NCBI GenBank assembly: GCA_008828725.1
Contig: MEHQ01001731.1
Coordinates: 1,034,501 to 1,098,500, forward strand
DNA: 64,000 nt
Source: Saccharina japonica
Lineage: Eukaryota; Sar; Phaeophyceae; Laminariales; Laminariaceae
Reading direction: 5' to 3'
Shown: positions 1-11,885 of the stretch, piece by piece
Layout: every line of letters begins with the position of its first letter
Numbering within the stretch: the stretch's first letter is position 1
Program-made: the position numbers and the translations under genes
The notes under the pieces: generated by a model
Database searches by the model: none
Seen by the model: the letters and a program-made list of their open reading frames with translations, nothing else
What the model was told of the DNA's origin: nothing

Positions 1-3000
1 CGCGCCCCACATGGACCCGGGGCGCGTAGAAGCATTCTTCGGGGACAAGCATACGTGTCCAGGAATCGATCACTTGAAACGTATCGCGCGAGTTGGGGTT
101 CTGGTCGACGTGTTGCCAGGAGGAGACCTAACGAAGGAGCTCGAACACGGGAACCATTCGAGCGCCAGTAACTTAAACGAAGCTGTAGAAAAAGGCGGTG
201 GCAGACGTGGCATGGGGTAGAGCAATTGTTCCCCCCAAGGAACAAGCGGGGCAGGTTCCGGGGTTGCGGGTGTCACCAATAGGGGTCGTAGAGGAGCGCG
301 AGAAGATCAGAATTATCCACGACATGACCTTTGAGCACAAGGACGGAGAAGATGGGGGTGTCCCTGAATGCGACAACAGACTGGGATGAGATTCCAGCGT
401 GTGCACTGGCGAGCGTGGTGCACGAGATTGTGCAGAGGGTTCTCGGTTTTAAGGGTCAAGGTCGGGGACACAGCACGGATTATCATTAAAAAAATGGATG
501 TCAAAAACGCGTTCCGGCAGATTCCGGTAGACCCCGACGGCGTAGCAGCCTTCGGATGCGTGTTGGGTCGATGCGTCTTTGTTGACTTACGCTTGCAGGT
601 TGGGTGGCGGCGTAGTCCGGGGTGGTGGGGAGTGATATCGGTGGCGATGCACCATGTGCAGTGTAACACAACTAGAACGTCAGCGCCATTCTCGCAGGGG
701 GGGGACTAAGCGGTAGAGCACGTGACGATAGCACCGAGTACAGGGCGGCCGATAGTCGGTTCACCGGCAGAATGTGTAGTGCGACCGGCAAAATGAGGGA
801 AGGCGAAGGACCCAGCTTTCGCAGTGTTTTTCATGGATGATGCCATTTCGACAGAGGTACAGTGAGATAGGGGGGGCGGGCGGTGTTTAGATATGTCACG
901 ATCGTTAGTGTCGATTCATTTTGAGGCTATGGCCGAGCGGTGCGAGGGGGGGGGACCATTGCTATCGCACAAAAAGGCGACGGGTTGGGCAACGCAGCAG
1001 GAGGCGTTAGGATACGATATTCATACAGAGAGGATGGCCATTGCACTGCCGCCACGTAAAGTCGACGATGTGTGCGCGCAAGTAGCAAAGTGGCCGGTGG
1101 GACGGAAACCGGCAACGATGAAGGAATCATTAGTACTAGCGGGGAAGTTGCACCATGCGTTATTTGTAATCCGGCCCGGACGGTGCTTCGTCGGTCGGCT
1201 CTGCAGCTTTCTAATCTGCATTTTAACGGGGCGGAGCGTAGACTGGGGGGGGGGGTGGGGGAGGGGGGGGGGGGGGGGGTGGGGAGTGGGGCAGGTACAG
1301 GAAGCAGGCCGAGGCAAGACGAGGTTTACGTTTGTCGCGAGAATGTATGGCAAACGTGGGGTGGTGGAGATGGTTTTTAGATATAGGAGGGGGATACAAG
1401 GGAGAGAGCATAACAGCGCCGTCTTTCGGTTTCGTTAAGCAGCTGTCGAGTAGATCATGATTTTCGGATGCGTCTTTGACAGCGCTAAGTGGGCTGTGCA
1501 CGGAGACGGGGGTGTAGTGGAGGTTTGATTTACCGGAAGAAGTTCAGCGACGAACGATCAAGGGGGGGCAGGCGGTGAAATATTTTATTACCATAAACCT
1601 GCTCGAGGTGATGTCCATGGTCATGATGGCGTTTGTGATGATAAATATGAGGGGAGAGGCACCGGCTAGGAGAGGGGAAGCAGTTCTAATGAGAGCGGAC
1701 AACGAATTGGCCGTAGCCTGAGTAAAGAGGTGCCGAGGTGGGGGGAAGAAGCAGACAAGAGTAGGGGCGCTGATGAGGATGGTGGGGGCATTGGAAGCAA
1801 AGGTGGGGTGGTGTTTTCAAGCAAGGCATGTACGCGAGGTAGATAACCGGCTGGCAGATGGACTAACAAGGTGGAAGAAAAAACAGATCCTCGAGAAACT
1901 TAACGTAGAATGCCCCGAAATCGCTTGGCAGGTGCAGGAACTGGGGGACGGGGAGCGGCCGATGTTTTCGGAGATATTGCGCGAGGGTACGCCTTTCGAA
2001 AAGTTGAAACTTGGACTAGAAATACTTGCGAGGCAAATTGGAGGTTGTGGGTGAGTTGGGGGTCGTTTGTCGGGAAAGGGAGCTGGTTGCAGAAATAGTT
2101 GGGGGACATGGAGCTGGTAGCGGACTTGACGGAATTTATGGAGTGTTGTTGCGCGGAAAAGGGGAACAAGGAGACGACAACTGCGGGGTAGTTGGTGGCT
2201 ATCAATTTTTACCACGAGCAGTTCGTCGGGCTGTCACTTCCTCTGGGTAACCCGTTGATCAGATCGGCGAAACAAGGAATTAGGAGGGCACACGTAGATA
2301 AGGGTGTTCAGCAGAGAGTGAGGCGGCCGTTGACGTCGGGCATACTGACGAGAATGCAGGAGAGTATCCCATCCTGGAGGGTCGGTGGTGGATAGGCTTG
2401 GCGTTGTCGTATTTTCTGATGCTGCGGGTATCGGAAATATTCTCGAGGGGAGAAGGGGAGTTCCATAGCATTTATTGTTTGCGGAGGGGGGATGTGACGT
2501 TTTTCGCGAATAACGAGAAGTTTGAGGAAGGCAGGAGGCAGGAGGCAGACAAGGTAGAGGTGATATTCAGGGGATCAAAAGAGGACCAAGCTAGGAAGCG
2601 GACCGTTATAGCAAGGAGAGTTAACTGGGGAAGCCCCTTTAATGGCCTGGGGGGCAGAAGGATGGAGGGTATGGTCCAGGGGGCAGGCAACCCAATGTTT
2701 GAGGAGTGGTATTGCCGACGTAGGGGAGTAGTGGAGGGTAGAAGGGAGGGGGTCGGCAGGGGGGGGGGCGAGGTTGATTCCGGAAGAGTTCGCATTGCAT
2801 TCGGAGAGGGTAGGGGGGGGCACAAGGCTCGCGGCAAACGAGTGCCAGAGGCGGTGATCAAGAAGGAAGGAAGGTGGTCTTCGGACGGCTTTATGGTGTA
2901 CGTTAAAGCAAATATGGAAGACCCAGTATGGGCATTAGAGGTGCTAGGGGAGGGGGCTGGAGGGTACGAGAGACAGCCGGGTCGGGTGACTAGATGAAGA

Positions 3001-3044
3001 TGGAAATAGTAAAATTGGGAAGAAAATCGTGGCCTCGTGAAGGG

Positions 3045-3252
3045 AGGCGTTCCAGTCGCGGAGCACGACCGCTAGATATGTCGACCGCGTTTCCGTTTAT
3101 TTGTTCCGGGGACGGCGTTAACACACGGTGGAAAAAAGGGGCAGTGCAGCCACCCCCCCCCCCTCCCCCTTGGATAATTGTGTAAGCGTAAGGGAAGCGT
3201 ATGCACGCGGGGGGGGGGGGACGAGCAGAGAAGACCACACCCCCCCCCATCG
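3045..3252 (+). repeat. B1 copy of split direct repeat of DIRS-like element 1
   Basis: This block shares with 4035-4255 the words AGTCGCGGAGC, GATATGTCGACCGC, GGCGTTAACAC, a poly-C tract, AAGGGAAGCG, a poly-G tract and CATCGGCTATT, in the same order. It lies just after the recombinase region. Confidence 0.75.
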
Positions 3253-3719
3253 GCTATTTATCATATAATTCAAAGCATCTTTCGTGGAAGTAACAACCAA
3301 AGAGAATGGTTGTCTTAGAGACAACCTGTTGTTTGGAGGGCAGCGGATAGAAAGATACACCAGTGTGTTGAATCTCTAACGGGGGCTTTCACACAGAAGC
3401 AGTGGGATGTTTATTACGGGGTAATAGTAGAAGGAAATTATGTTCCGGCACGAAAGGAACGAGTAGGAACAGACGCACTTGAAATAGGAAAACGAGTAGA
3501 GCAGCGGGAGCAGCGAGATACCCAGAGTCGATACCGGTCGGGGCCCCAGCACGAGCAGGGGAGAGCCAGGCATCGAGTAGGGAGCGGCAGAGAAGCGTCA
3601 GGCATCGTTGTTTTGACATCGGTGCTTTGTCTGTTTCCCAACCACCCTCCCGCATTCATTTCCACGGCGGATGGGGCATACGTAGGGGAAAGGGGCAGAG
3701 TAAGGACCGTAGATGTCCG

Positions 3720-4000
3720 GTTTCCGCGGTGGTCCAATATGAGCGGGCCATCCAAATCATTTAGCAATCGTGGTGGGTTCCCGATATGAGCGGGCCGTTA
3801 GAGACGGTAAACCATTCCAAAGCACGTTTACGTAGTGGTCGATTAGCAAGGGTTTCCCCAAGAAATCTGGGCCGTTAGATACGGAACTTAATATTTTGCA
3901 CTAAATAATCGTGGTGGGTTCCCGGTATGAGCGGGCCATTCGGAAGATCGGAACCAGGTGACTGTTTAGCAATTTTCAGAGTTCCGGTATGAGCGGTTGC
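3720..4000 (+). repeat. Short tandem repeats in the A2 spacer
   Basis: Imperfect units built on GTGGTGGGTTCCCGATATG followed by AGCGGGCC occur at about 3730, 3768 and 3910. Three to four copies are seen. The rest of 3253-4034 shows no coding sign. Confidence 0.6.
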
Positions 4001-4034
4001 TTCTGGATCGCACATTAAAAAAAACGGAGGGGGG

Positions 4035-4255
4035 GGGGAGGTGTTACAGTCGCGGAGCGCGACCGGTAGATATGTCGACCGCTTTTCCGTTTATGTGTTT
4101 TGGGGAAGGCGTTAACACGCGGGGGGGGTGGAGGGGCGGTGCAGCCCCCCCCCCCCCCCCTTTCTTTGGCTGTTTGTTTAGGCATAAGGGAAGCGGGGGC
4201 ACGCGGGGGGGGGAAAGGAGCAGAGCAGACCTTCCCCCCCCCCATCGGCTATTCT
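4035..4255 (+). repeat. B2 copy of split direct repeat of DIRS-like element 1
   Basis: This is the second copy of the 3045-3252 block, with longer homopolymer C and G tracts. It is followed by a CGCTCG/CGATCG-rich low-complexity stretch (4256-4480) without coding features. Confidence 0.75.
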
Positions 4256-4563
4256 TTTCGATCGCCCCGTTGCTCGCGCGCCGCCGTTCGCTCGTTCGCT
4301 CGACCGCCGATCGTCCGTCCGTTCGCGCGCTCAACCGTCAACCATTCGCGTGTGGCAGCCTTGCGCCGCTTTCGTCGAGCGCCGGTCGTGTTGGTCCCTC
4401 GATCGCCCGCCGCTCGCTCGGTTGATCGCGCCGTCGATCGCTCGCCGCCGTTCTTTCACCTATTATTAGAATACCTCTCTTCTTCGCCATTACGGGCATG
4501 CGCGAAGTTGCAGGCGGGCGTCAGCCCGCCGCGGCGAATCCCCCCTTTTACTACCGTTCGTAT

Positions 4564-4770
4564 TCGTGATATTATCGAGGTACGAGAGAATATGTGTTTT
4601 GCATGTACGGGAGAAGTTTAACCAATCAGATGAGTACGGTTTATCTGTACTCGAGTAGCCTGTTTGTCGTACCCACCTGGAATAGTTTGTATCGTCGACT
4701 CGCGAGCGAAGCACGCAGCGAAGCAGGGTAGCGATACAGGTACAAGGTGGGGTACGGACTAGTTTGAATT
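4564..4770 (+). repeat. Left 205-bp direct repeat flanking DIRS-like element 2
   Basis: It matches 10466-10672 almost base for base, from TATTATCGAGGTACGAGAG to GGACTAGTTTGAATT. Outside the two copies the flanks differ. It is probably the A1/A2 repeat of the element. Confidence 0.8.
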
Positions 4771-5108
4771 GGTCTCGGTATCTTTGTTCTCGGACTGGCG
4801 CCGGTTTGGGGCGCTGTCCGTCTCCTGTTCGTCCCGTGCAACTGCTGCTGGAAGCTGCTGTCCTTCTCTTGTTCGTCCTGTTCAACTGCTGCTGGAAGTT
4901 CGCTGTTCTTCGTGTTCTCGGTGGGGCCATGGCTCACGACCCTGCTGCTGCTGCTGCCAATGCCGAGGTTGAGGCTGCTGCAGCGGACCCTCTCCCGGGC
5001 TCTGGCGCGGGCCCCGGGGGCACGGCGGTGGTGTCTCCGGAGGACATAGTGCGGTGGACCGGTCGGGTCGAGGGCGAGTTCCTCGGCGTAAAATAAACCA
5101 TCGGGGCT

Positions 5109-6065
5109 GTGTCAGCGAAAGTCGACGCTCTGTCTGCCTCCCTGGCCGGCATGGCCGAGACGGGTGCTGCGTGCGCTTCTCAATCGTCGCACCTGGAGAT
5201 GGCATTTCAGCAGTTCATAGAGAACCATGCCGCGCGGGGAGGGCGCTCGCTGCATGGAGATTCTGCGCGGAAGCGCCTGCTCCAAAAATCGAAGCTCAGC
5301 GACGACTCGGCGGCTTGGAAGAAGCCTGGCTCACGGAAGCATTGGTTCATTTGCGGGCGTCTCCCCCCGAACATCGGTGAGTCACCGGCAGACCTGCAGG
5401 CTTTCGTCGGGGAAGCCATCCACGTGACTGCGCGCGTCGCCGCCCATCTACATTATCTTAGCGACTTCGACGTCGCTCTATTGAGGCCTCGTGTACTCAG
5501 GGGGGGGGGGGATTTCACCGCCGAACTTTCGATCCCTGACCGCCTAGAGTGCCTGCGGTCGGCCCTCGTCAAGATTCTTTCCGTTGGGCTTTCGCCCAAC
5601 GTCGATGATGACGTTCCGTGTCTGGATCGAGTGATCACCCTTGGCGCGGCTTTCACCTCGGCCGCCGAATGCCTCCGCTCGCACACCCTTCGCAACATGC
5701 CCCGCCTGTCCTCCACCGTGGCTTGGAGAGTGATGGGTGACATGGTGAACCCCGACCTCTGCGTGTGGGTTAACGAGCTCATGCGTGCCGCCCAGCAGAT
5801 GCAACCGGCGGAAGCCCTTCCGCCTCCTGGCACGGTGTTTGGCATGCTTCCCGTGCCTGCCTTCGAGCGGACTCGTAACTTCTGCACGGGCGGGGGCGAA
5901 ATACTGAGGCTCATCGACGAAACCGCCGGCCTCCGTGGCGGCGGGAACGGCAAGCGCAAGGCCAGCAGTGCCCCTCGCGGTCCGTCTCCGTCCAACAACG
6001 CTCCCCCCAGGAAGAAAAGAGACCAGGTGTGCAGGATGTTTGCTTCTATTGGGCGCTGCACGTGA
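5109..6065 (+). CDS. Gag-like ORF of DIRS-like element 2 (fossil part)
   Basis: This frame of about 318 codons precedes the RT region. The N-terminal third is helical and charged. The middle is a hydrophobic-patterned helical region like other retroelement nucleocapsid precursors. The C-terminus is basic (GKRKASS, PPRKKR) and ends in a CxMFASIGRC segment resembling the start of a CCCH zinc finger. Upstream, 4929-5090 encodes an Ala/Pro-rich leader. The gag-like assignment rests on position and composition; no specific domain was recognised with certainty. Confidence 0.55.
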   Translation: MSAKVDALSASLAGMAETGAACASQSSHLEMAFQQFIENHAARGGRSLHGDSARKRLLQKSKLSDDSAAWKKPGSRKHWFICGRLPPNIGESPADLQAFVGEAIHVTARVAAHLHYLSDFDVALLRPRVLRGGGDFTAELSIPDRLECLRSALVKILSVGLSPNVDDDVPCLDRVITLGAAFTSAAECLRSHTLRNMPRLSSTVAWRVMGDMVNPDLCVWVNELMRAAQQMQPAEALPPPGTVFGMLPVPAFERTRNFCTGGGEILRLIDETAGLRGGGNGKRKASSAPRGPSPSNNAPPRKKRDQVCRMFASIGRCT

Positions 6066-6612
6066 GACCCGTGCGTGTTCGGACACGCTTCTCCCTCGGT
6101 GAACTTCCCCTCCTCTCGCTCTCCGTGGCGGTGGGGGCAGGAGCTCGGCGACTCCGGGAGGAGGAGTTCGTGCTCTGGCGCTGCGCGGGGGGGACTCGTC
6201 CGGGGAGGGGAGCTCTGGGAGCGGGGGCTCCGGTTCGGGGTGAGGACACGGGCGCTTCCTCTCGACTGGGCCAACACCTGGTGGAGCTGCTGCGGCGCCG
6301 GCCGATGGTGGGGCGGCCGCGGTGCCGTTTGTCAGTGCCGGAGCGCCGGGACTGCTGGCGTCGCGTGGCGTGGCGTAGGGGTTGCGAGGGCGCGCTTTGG
6401 AGGCCCTTGCTGGCGACGGTGGCGTCGGTCGCGAGCGTTCTCCCCTTGCTCCGGTGTCCGTCGTCTTCGGGGACAAAGGTGAGGTGTGGGGACCCGTTCG
6501 TGTTTTGCCTTCGTTGCCATGCGGTGCGGTCGATGATTGGCGTTCTGCGCGGGCGAGTGTGGCATTGTCGGTGTCTGAGGGAGGCTTGGCGAACCTCGAT
6601 CAGGTCGCCAGC

Positions 6613-8430
6613 TTAGGTTCCTCCCTTTTGCGGCAGTGTAATGGCAGTATCCCCTCGCTCATCTCTGCCGTCGGTTCTGGTTGTTTTGCGCCTCATATTC
6701 ATCTCGAGGTCGTCCGTCGTTGGTTTGGGGTAGGGAATAAATTCCCTGGTGTATCTACCCTGCTGCGTGTCTTGTCTCCGGGCGCGCCGGTGTGTGTCGA
6801 ACTTGGCGAGGACTTGCCGGCTGAGCTTGCATATGGTAACCACCCTAGCGTCGTTTCGCATGAAGTTACTATTCACGACAGGGTTTGCTCTGATGTCGCA
6901 CACGGGCGTGCTCTGGTGTTTCCGTTACGACTCGCTACCGAAATTATGGAGCTCCGTGTGTCGCCGTTGGCCGTTAACCTCGAACCCAAATTTCGCGTAA
7001 TCCACGATCTTACTCTTGCGCGCGCCGGCGTCCGGACAAGCGTTAACATCGATACTGAATTTTCTTCCGCCCCCCCTTGCGAGCTCGGTCACGTTCTAGG
7101 CGATGTGTTGTTACGGGTGTTGTTTTTGAGGCAGACGCACGGTCGTAGTGCTCGTATTGTTATGTGCCGTGTAGACGTCACATATGCCTTTCGACCAGTG
7201 TTGGTTGACCCGGTCGGGGCGCCGGGGTTCGGTTACGTGATCGGTGGTCACGTCGTTGTGGACTTGCCTTTGCAGTTCGGCTGGCGGAACAGCCCTGGTT
7301 TTTGGGGCTTGATGGCTTCCGCGTTGGAACATACTCACACCCACTCTACGTTCCAAGAGGCCGTGGTATCCCCGCAGGGGGGCGCGGCCGTTGCACATGT
7401 TAAGATGTCTCCGCGTCGGGGGGCTCCTGTCGCGTCGCTCCCGTGTGATTATCGTCCCGTCTCTGGTACTGGCGGCACCACCGGGGGCTACTTATTCGTG
7501 TTACTACGTTGACGACGGTATTCTCGTCGAGGTGCAATGGTGGCCGGACGGGCGCCGCTGCCTGCGGGCGGTGCAGTCTCTGGCGTCCGACTATTTCCGT
7601 TTGTTGGGGGAGCGCGGTGTGTCTGACCCCCCCCTTTTGTCGGCCAGAAATATCACTGACTGGGACACGCGGCTCGAAGTGTGGGGCTGGATCATCGACA
7701 CGGAGACGCTTACGGTGGCGCTGCCGTGCCATAAGAGCCTCAAGCTGCGTTCTCTGCTCGCCGAGTGGCCCCCGTCTCGGGCCTCGGCCTCGGCGAGGCA
7801 GGTGCCGCAACTCGCTGGATTCCTCATGCACGTCTCGTTCGCCGTGCGTCCGGGATCGTTCTTTGTGCAGCGTTTGCTGGCCTCCGTTGGTATGCCACGC
7901 ATCGCCGCGGGGCGGACTTCGTTTTTCGTTTGGCCAACCCTGGGCGGCGTTTCGTTCTGGGGCCCGAGTTCCACGGGGACCTCGAGTTTTGGCGTTGGTT
8001 TGTCGATGAAGGCTTTGACGCGCGCGGGGGGATCTTGTCGGCGCCGATGTATCATGTGCTTGAGCGCCCGGCGCAACGTACTCCGTTTCCGGACGCTTCC
8101 AAAACTGCTGTCGGGGGGGGTTGCCTTGAGACTGGTGTGTACTGGCGGTATGATCTGACCGCCCAGGAGCAGTCTCGGTTTTTCGGTTCGAGTTTGTCTG
8201 TCGCGGGCAAAAACGACCTGTCTGTCAACGTTCTTGAACTATTAGGTATGGTCGTTTCGGCGTGGGTTCTCGTGTCTCCGTGTGCAGTGGGTGCGGCGCT
8301 GTCGCGGGGGGAAGGAACCGCGGTCCGGTGTCTTGATACGCCTTCTCGGGGTACTCGAAGTGTCCTCAGGTTGGCACTTCGACGCGTTGCACGTGCGGGG
8401 TATTCATAACGTTGCCGCCGGTGGTATCTC
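6613..8430 (+). CDS. Reverse transcriptase and RNase H region of DIRS-like element 2 (fossil part)
   Basis: Reverse transcriptase motifs visible in order are FRVIHDLTLARAG, a catalytic Asp in MCRVDVTYAFRPV, LQFGWRNSPGFWG, and the active-site box YYVDDGILVEV. The RNase H-like part has FPDASKTAVGGG with a catalytic Asp and VNVLELLGMVVSAW with a catalytic Glu. This RT lineage is the one paired with tyrosine recombinases in DIRS-like elements. The region is broken. Confidence 0.8.
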
Positions 8431-8439
8431 ACGCAGGGA

Positions 8440-9660
8440 TCGCGCCTCTGTTCTGGATAACTTACGCACCGTTCGCCCGGACGTTCCGTGGCAGATGCGG
8501 GATCTGGGGGACGCCGGCACGGCTCTTTGTGCTTCGGTGCTAGCCTCGAGCTCCTGCGACACGCCGTTGCGTCCTCGTCTGAACGCACTTATCAGGGGCA
8601 TTTTGGCGCGTGGGTAGAATTCCGGGTACGTTGTGGGGTGCCCGTTTTCCTTCAGCATTGCAGTGATGGTATGTTCAACGTGTGGCAGCTGTTCGAGTAC
8701 GTGGTGTACTATTTCGCTACCAAGAAATTGCGGCCGTCGACCATTGAGAGTCATTTGTCGGCCATCAAGTTCTTCCGTCGTATTTCGCGTGGTTTCGAGC
8801 TTGATACCACCTACCCCGTTCTCGCCAGCGCCCTCAGAGGGGCTGCTCGTTCGCATGCCGACGTGGGCAATCAGGCAACCGTGCGCCGGCCCGTGTCGTG
8901 GATGATGTTGCTTGCTGGCGAGACTTTGGTTCCGTCGTGGGGTACGGGGGGTCGCGTGTTGTAGATTGCTTTGTGTGCGTCGTTTCGTTTCTTGACTCGC
9001 GTGTCGGAAATGTTTGCGGAGACTCCAACACGTGTTCACGAGACGTATTGTTTGCGGCGGGCTGACGTTGCGTTCTTTCGTGGGACAGTTCAGCTTGTTT
9101 CGGCACCGTGGCTGGCCGCGGACCGCGTCGAGGTTCGGTTTCGCGGTTATAAAGGGGATCAGATGCGAAAGGGGGCTGTTTTGACGCGTGTGCGGGGGGG
9201 ACCGCCGAGGCCCGTTGACGTCGGCGGCAATGCCGTCGATCTCATGATTGAGTTGATGTCTTGTTATCTGTTCCTCCCTCCGTCTGCCCCCCTGGTTGCA
9301 TTTGGTGCTGGTAATGATAGATGGTCCATGTGGACGCAGCAGCAAGCTACTGCTGCGTTGCGGACAGTGGTTGCGTTGGCGGGCGGGCGTGCGCAGGAGT
9401 ATGCCCTGCACTCCCTACGGATTGGGGGCGCAACTCGCTTGTCGGCGGGGGTGCTACACCAGAGGTCTTGCAGCGTGAGGGCCGGTGGGCGTCCGATGCG
9501 TACAAGGCGTACGTTCGTAGCCACGGGAAGGATGTCTGTTGGGTTGCTGATGTTATGGCCCGGGAAGGGCCGAGTAACGGTACCCAGCCGGGGCAGGGTA
9601 CAGAGTGGGGACGAGTCAACTCTCCCCAAAAACCGGTTGGGAGCAAGTAGCCGTAACTCG
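8440..9660 (+). CDS. Tyrosine recombinase region of DIRS-like element 2 (fossil part)
   Basis: A tyrosine recombinase/phage-integrase fold is indicated by an N-terminal SAM-like half (PSTIESHLSAIKFFRR) and a catalytic half with an Arg-bearing segment (TRVSEMFAETP). The HSLRIGGATRLSAGG box (H-x-x-R) and EGRWASDAYKAYVRSHGKD, with the presumed nucleophile region, follow. This enzyme replaces the DDE integrase of LTR elements. The region is broken. Confidence 0.78.
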
Positions 9661-9669
9661 TGGCGGTAA

Positions 9670-10287
9670 GCGTCGTTTTGGGAAAAGGGGGAAGTAAAGA
9701 AAAGTTGGGTTGATTTGCGTGTCCCGCGGGGTAGCAAGAAGGGGGGGGTGAGGCCGCAGGGAGGCGTCCGTAAATAGAACCAACCCCAGGTTGGAGGGTG
9801 TTATGGAAATATTAGCACATACATAGGCAATATGAGTCAATGTTCAGTAGTACTGCTCTTGTACATCGTATGTTTCGGTTCGTGAGTAACGCATATGTAT
9901 GCGGAGGAATTATTGCTGTAGCCTTCTCTACTCGTAGGATCGTATCCTTTACTCTTCCATGTGGATCTCTCTGGATAGCCTCGGCTCTTAGCTTTCCTGG
10001 TCGTCTCTAGGATGGATCTCTCTGGATAGCCTCGGCTCTTAGCTTTCCTGGTTGTCTCTAGGAGGTGCCGTCATCTGGACTTCTGCGTTCTATCTCTGTG
10101 GATCTGTGTGTGCTGTGTTGGCCACCTAAGCGCCAGTGTTCAACATATCTTCACATCTCTACCGCACCAAGCAGTCCATCTGCTTCTGGTCCACGACCAC
10201 TCACGGTGCCAACCATCTCGACTAGCGTCGAGAGGCACAGCCTTGTGCACTTGCCAGGGTATCACCAACGATAATCCATAATAGAGG
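9670..10287. other. 3' non-coding part of DIRS-like element 2 with a 53-bp tandem duplication
   Basis: No credible gene is seen. At 9959-10063 a unit starting ATGGATCTCTCTGGATAGCC and ending GTCTCTAGG occurs twice in tandem. The remainder is mixed sequence with poly-G runs. Confidence 0.6.
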
Positions 10288-10462
10288 GTGGCGTCGAGAG
10301 TCGACATGTCAGTTGGGGTTTGGAGTCGGCTCGAGTTTACGGATGCTAGCGTGGGGTTGCGATTGGAGCAACCCCGGGGGTCTTGCCCCTCTCTCCACCC
10401 CCCTTGCTCCGAGCGGGGGGTGTCCACTGATATTATGCAGCTTCGAAAGCAAAATGCAAATC
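10288..10462 (+). repeat. W repeat, copy 1 (truncated by the right direct repeat)
   Basis: It begins TGGCGTCGAGAGTCGACATG and contains the GC-rich core TTGGAGCAACCC...CTTGCTCCGAGCGGGG. It matches copies at 11430 and 11886 until about 10460, where the 205-bp direct repeat starts. Confidence 0.75.
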
Positions 10463-10465
10463 GTA

Positions 10466-10672
10466 ATATTATCGAGGTACGAGAGAATATGTGTTTTGCA
10501 TGTACGGGAGAAGTTTAACCAATCAGATGAGTACGGTTTATCTGTACTCGAGTAGCCTGTTCGTCGTACCCACCTGGAATAGTTTGTATCGTCGACTCGC
10601 GAGCGAAGCACGCCGCGAAGCAGGGTGGTAGCGATACAGGTACAAGGTGGGGTACGGACTAGTTTGAATTCC
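10466..10672 (+). repeat. Right 205-bp direct repeat flanking DIRS-like element 2
   Basis: This is the partner of 4564-4770. The few differences are single substitutions and one 3-nt indel, pointing to a recent insertion. Confidence 0.8.
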
Positions 10673-11429
10673 CAGTCACCCGCCCGTGCTTTTGAGGGAG
10701 TCAGTCAGTGGAGGGGGGTTTTAACTGGTCGCGGCAACGTTGCGTTTTGTTGCTGTTCGTGTGACGTACATGGTGGGCGCGGTTCACGCGGCCCGGGTGT
10801 CGTAGATTGCGCAGTTGCGGCGGGGCTAGCCGCGTCGGTTTATGTTTATTATGTTGTTATGATGCTCGGGGTGCCGCTGGTCGTGTCATTTATAATGTTG
10901 CTTGTTTGTGTCTCTTGCTGGGAGTTTTGCGCGGAACATTTTCGTGATAACTATTGTACAGCAGTGGACACCGTTGGGTGCATAATAATTTATGTTTTGA
11001 TGTATAGGGTCGTTGCCTTATTAAGCGGTTATGTATTCCATGAATAAGTATGCGTGTGCCCTCAGGATGGGGGTGCGTTTTTCCTTGTCGGGAACTGCGT
11101 TGTTCGATGCAGATGCTATGGTCATGAACTAACTGTATTAAAGAAACTTGGCTTCTGCCGTATCATCAGCTCGGATGTGGTGCGCAATCTGAAACCGTAG
11201 TGAGAGAGGTTATCCGTAGTGTTGCTTTGGCTTTGTATACACGATGTGGTTTATAATTCGCGTTCTTACATTAATTTGTATATACTACATGGTTTCCATG
11301 TGGGAACTTATGTGGTGTCTACTGTAGACGCGCGAGGAGGAGGAGGAGCGAGGCGGGGGGGTCGGGGGCAGGTGTCGCCTTCTTTGCATTTAATTTTTCT
11401 GTTTTTTTTCAGAGTCCTTCATGGTGGCC
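10673..11429. other. Stretch without recognised genes
   Basis: A plus-strand frame of 140 codons (10625-11047) has several hydrophobic segments, but it starts inside the mobile-element repeat and has no recognisable family. It is treated as chance. Nothing else is supported here. Confidence 0.4.
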
Positions 11430-11700
11430 GGCTGGCGTCGAGAGTCGACATGCCAGTTGGGGTTCGGAGTTGGCTCGAGTTTACGAATGCTAGCGTGGGG
11501 TTGCGCTTGGAGCAACCCTGGGGGTCTTGCCCCTCTCTCCACCCCCCTTGCTCCGAGCGGGGGATGCGCACCAATAGTTTGCAACTTCGAAAGCAAAATG
11601 CAAAACGCATGTACTCGTACGAGTACGTATTCAAACTTACTTGTAACGTGTGATATCTATTTGGACGAAAATATAGAGACCGTTTTTATATCAAATTAAA
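11430..11700 (+). repeat. W repeat, copy 2
   Basis: This is a 270-bp copy running from GGCTGGCGTCGAGAGTCGAC to TATATCAAATTAAAA. It is colinear with copy 3 and has a CGTACTCGTACGAGTACG palindrome near its middle. Confidence 0.8.
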
Positions 11701-11707
11701 AATAAAA

Positions 11708-11818
11708 TTCCCAGTGACTTTTCCCAGTGACTTTAGTTCCCAGTGACTTTAGTTACTGGGCTCTGTCGCGGAAATTCCCAGTGACTTTAGTTACTGGGCT
11801 CTGTCGCGGAAATTATTT
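11708..11818 (+). repeat. 37-bp tandem repeat with internal palindrome
   Basis: Units consist of CCCAGTGACTTTAG plus TTACTGGGCTCTGTCGCGGA. Two full and two partial copies are present. CCCAGT/ACTGGG forms a hairpin in each. Confidence 0.75.
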
Positions 11819-11885
11819 AATTTCCCAAATCCCCTGCCTTTCAACTCTGTTTCGAGGTCTAATTCCATCTTTTTTTAGTAATCCC

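Larger units (their letters stand above)
1..4255 (+). mobile_element. DIRS-like tyrosine-recombinase retrotransposon, left end outside window (fossil)
   Basis: Coding remains in order are reverse transcriptase (about 80-830, with an IIHDMTF strand, a DVKNAFRQIPVDP catalytic strand and an FFMDDAIS box), RNase H-like sequence, and a tyrosine recombinase (about 1770-2997) ending in an EGRWSSDGFMVYV segment that parallels the element at 4564-10672. After the recombinase comes a B1-A2-B2 layout: a 208-bp block (3045-3252), a spacer (3253-4034), and a second copy of the block (4035-4255). This is the split-direct-repeat arrangement known for DIRS kin such as Ngaro and PAT. The element is decayed, with several breaks, and looks clearly older than the second copy. 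The call as DIRS-like is secure from the RT plus tyrosine recombinase order; the subfamily is inferred. Confidence 0.8.
4564..10672 (+). mobile_element. DIRS-like tyrosine-recombinase retrotransposon 2 (fossil, broken)
   Basis: A 6.1-kb element lies between near-identical 205-bp direct repeats (4564-4770 and 10466-10672). It carries a gag-like reading frame, reverse transcriptase, RNase H and a tyrosine recombinase, all on the plus strand and in the order typical of DIRS-like elements. There is no DDE integrase and no conventional LTR pair. The coding part is interrupted by a few breaks, so it looks dead but fairly young: the two terminal repeats differ at only a handful of positions. A split-repeat B1/B2 pair like that of element 1 was not identified here. 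Confidence 0.8.

Noticed and set aside
10625-11047. 140-codon membrane-protein-like frame
   Set aside because: It starts inside the 205-bp mobile-element repeat and shows no family signal.
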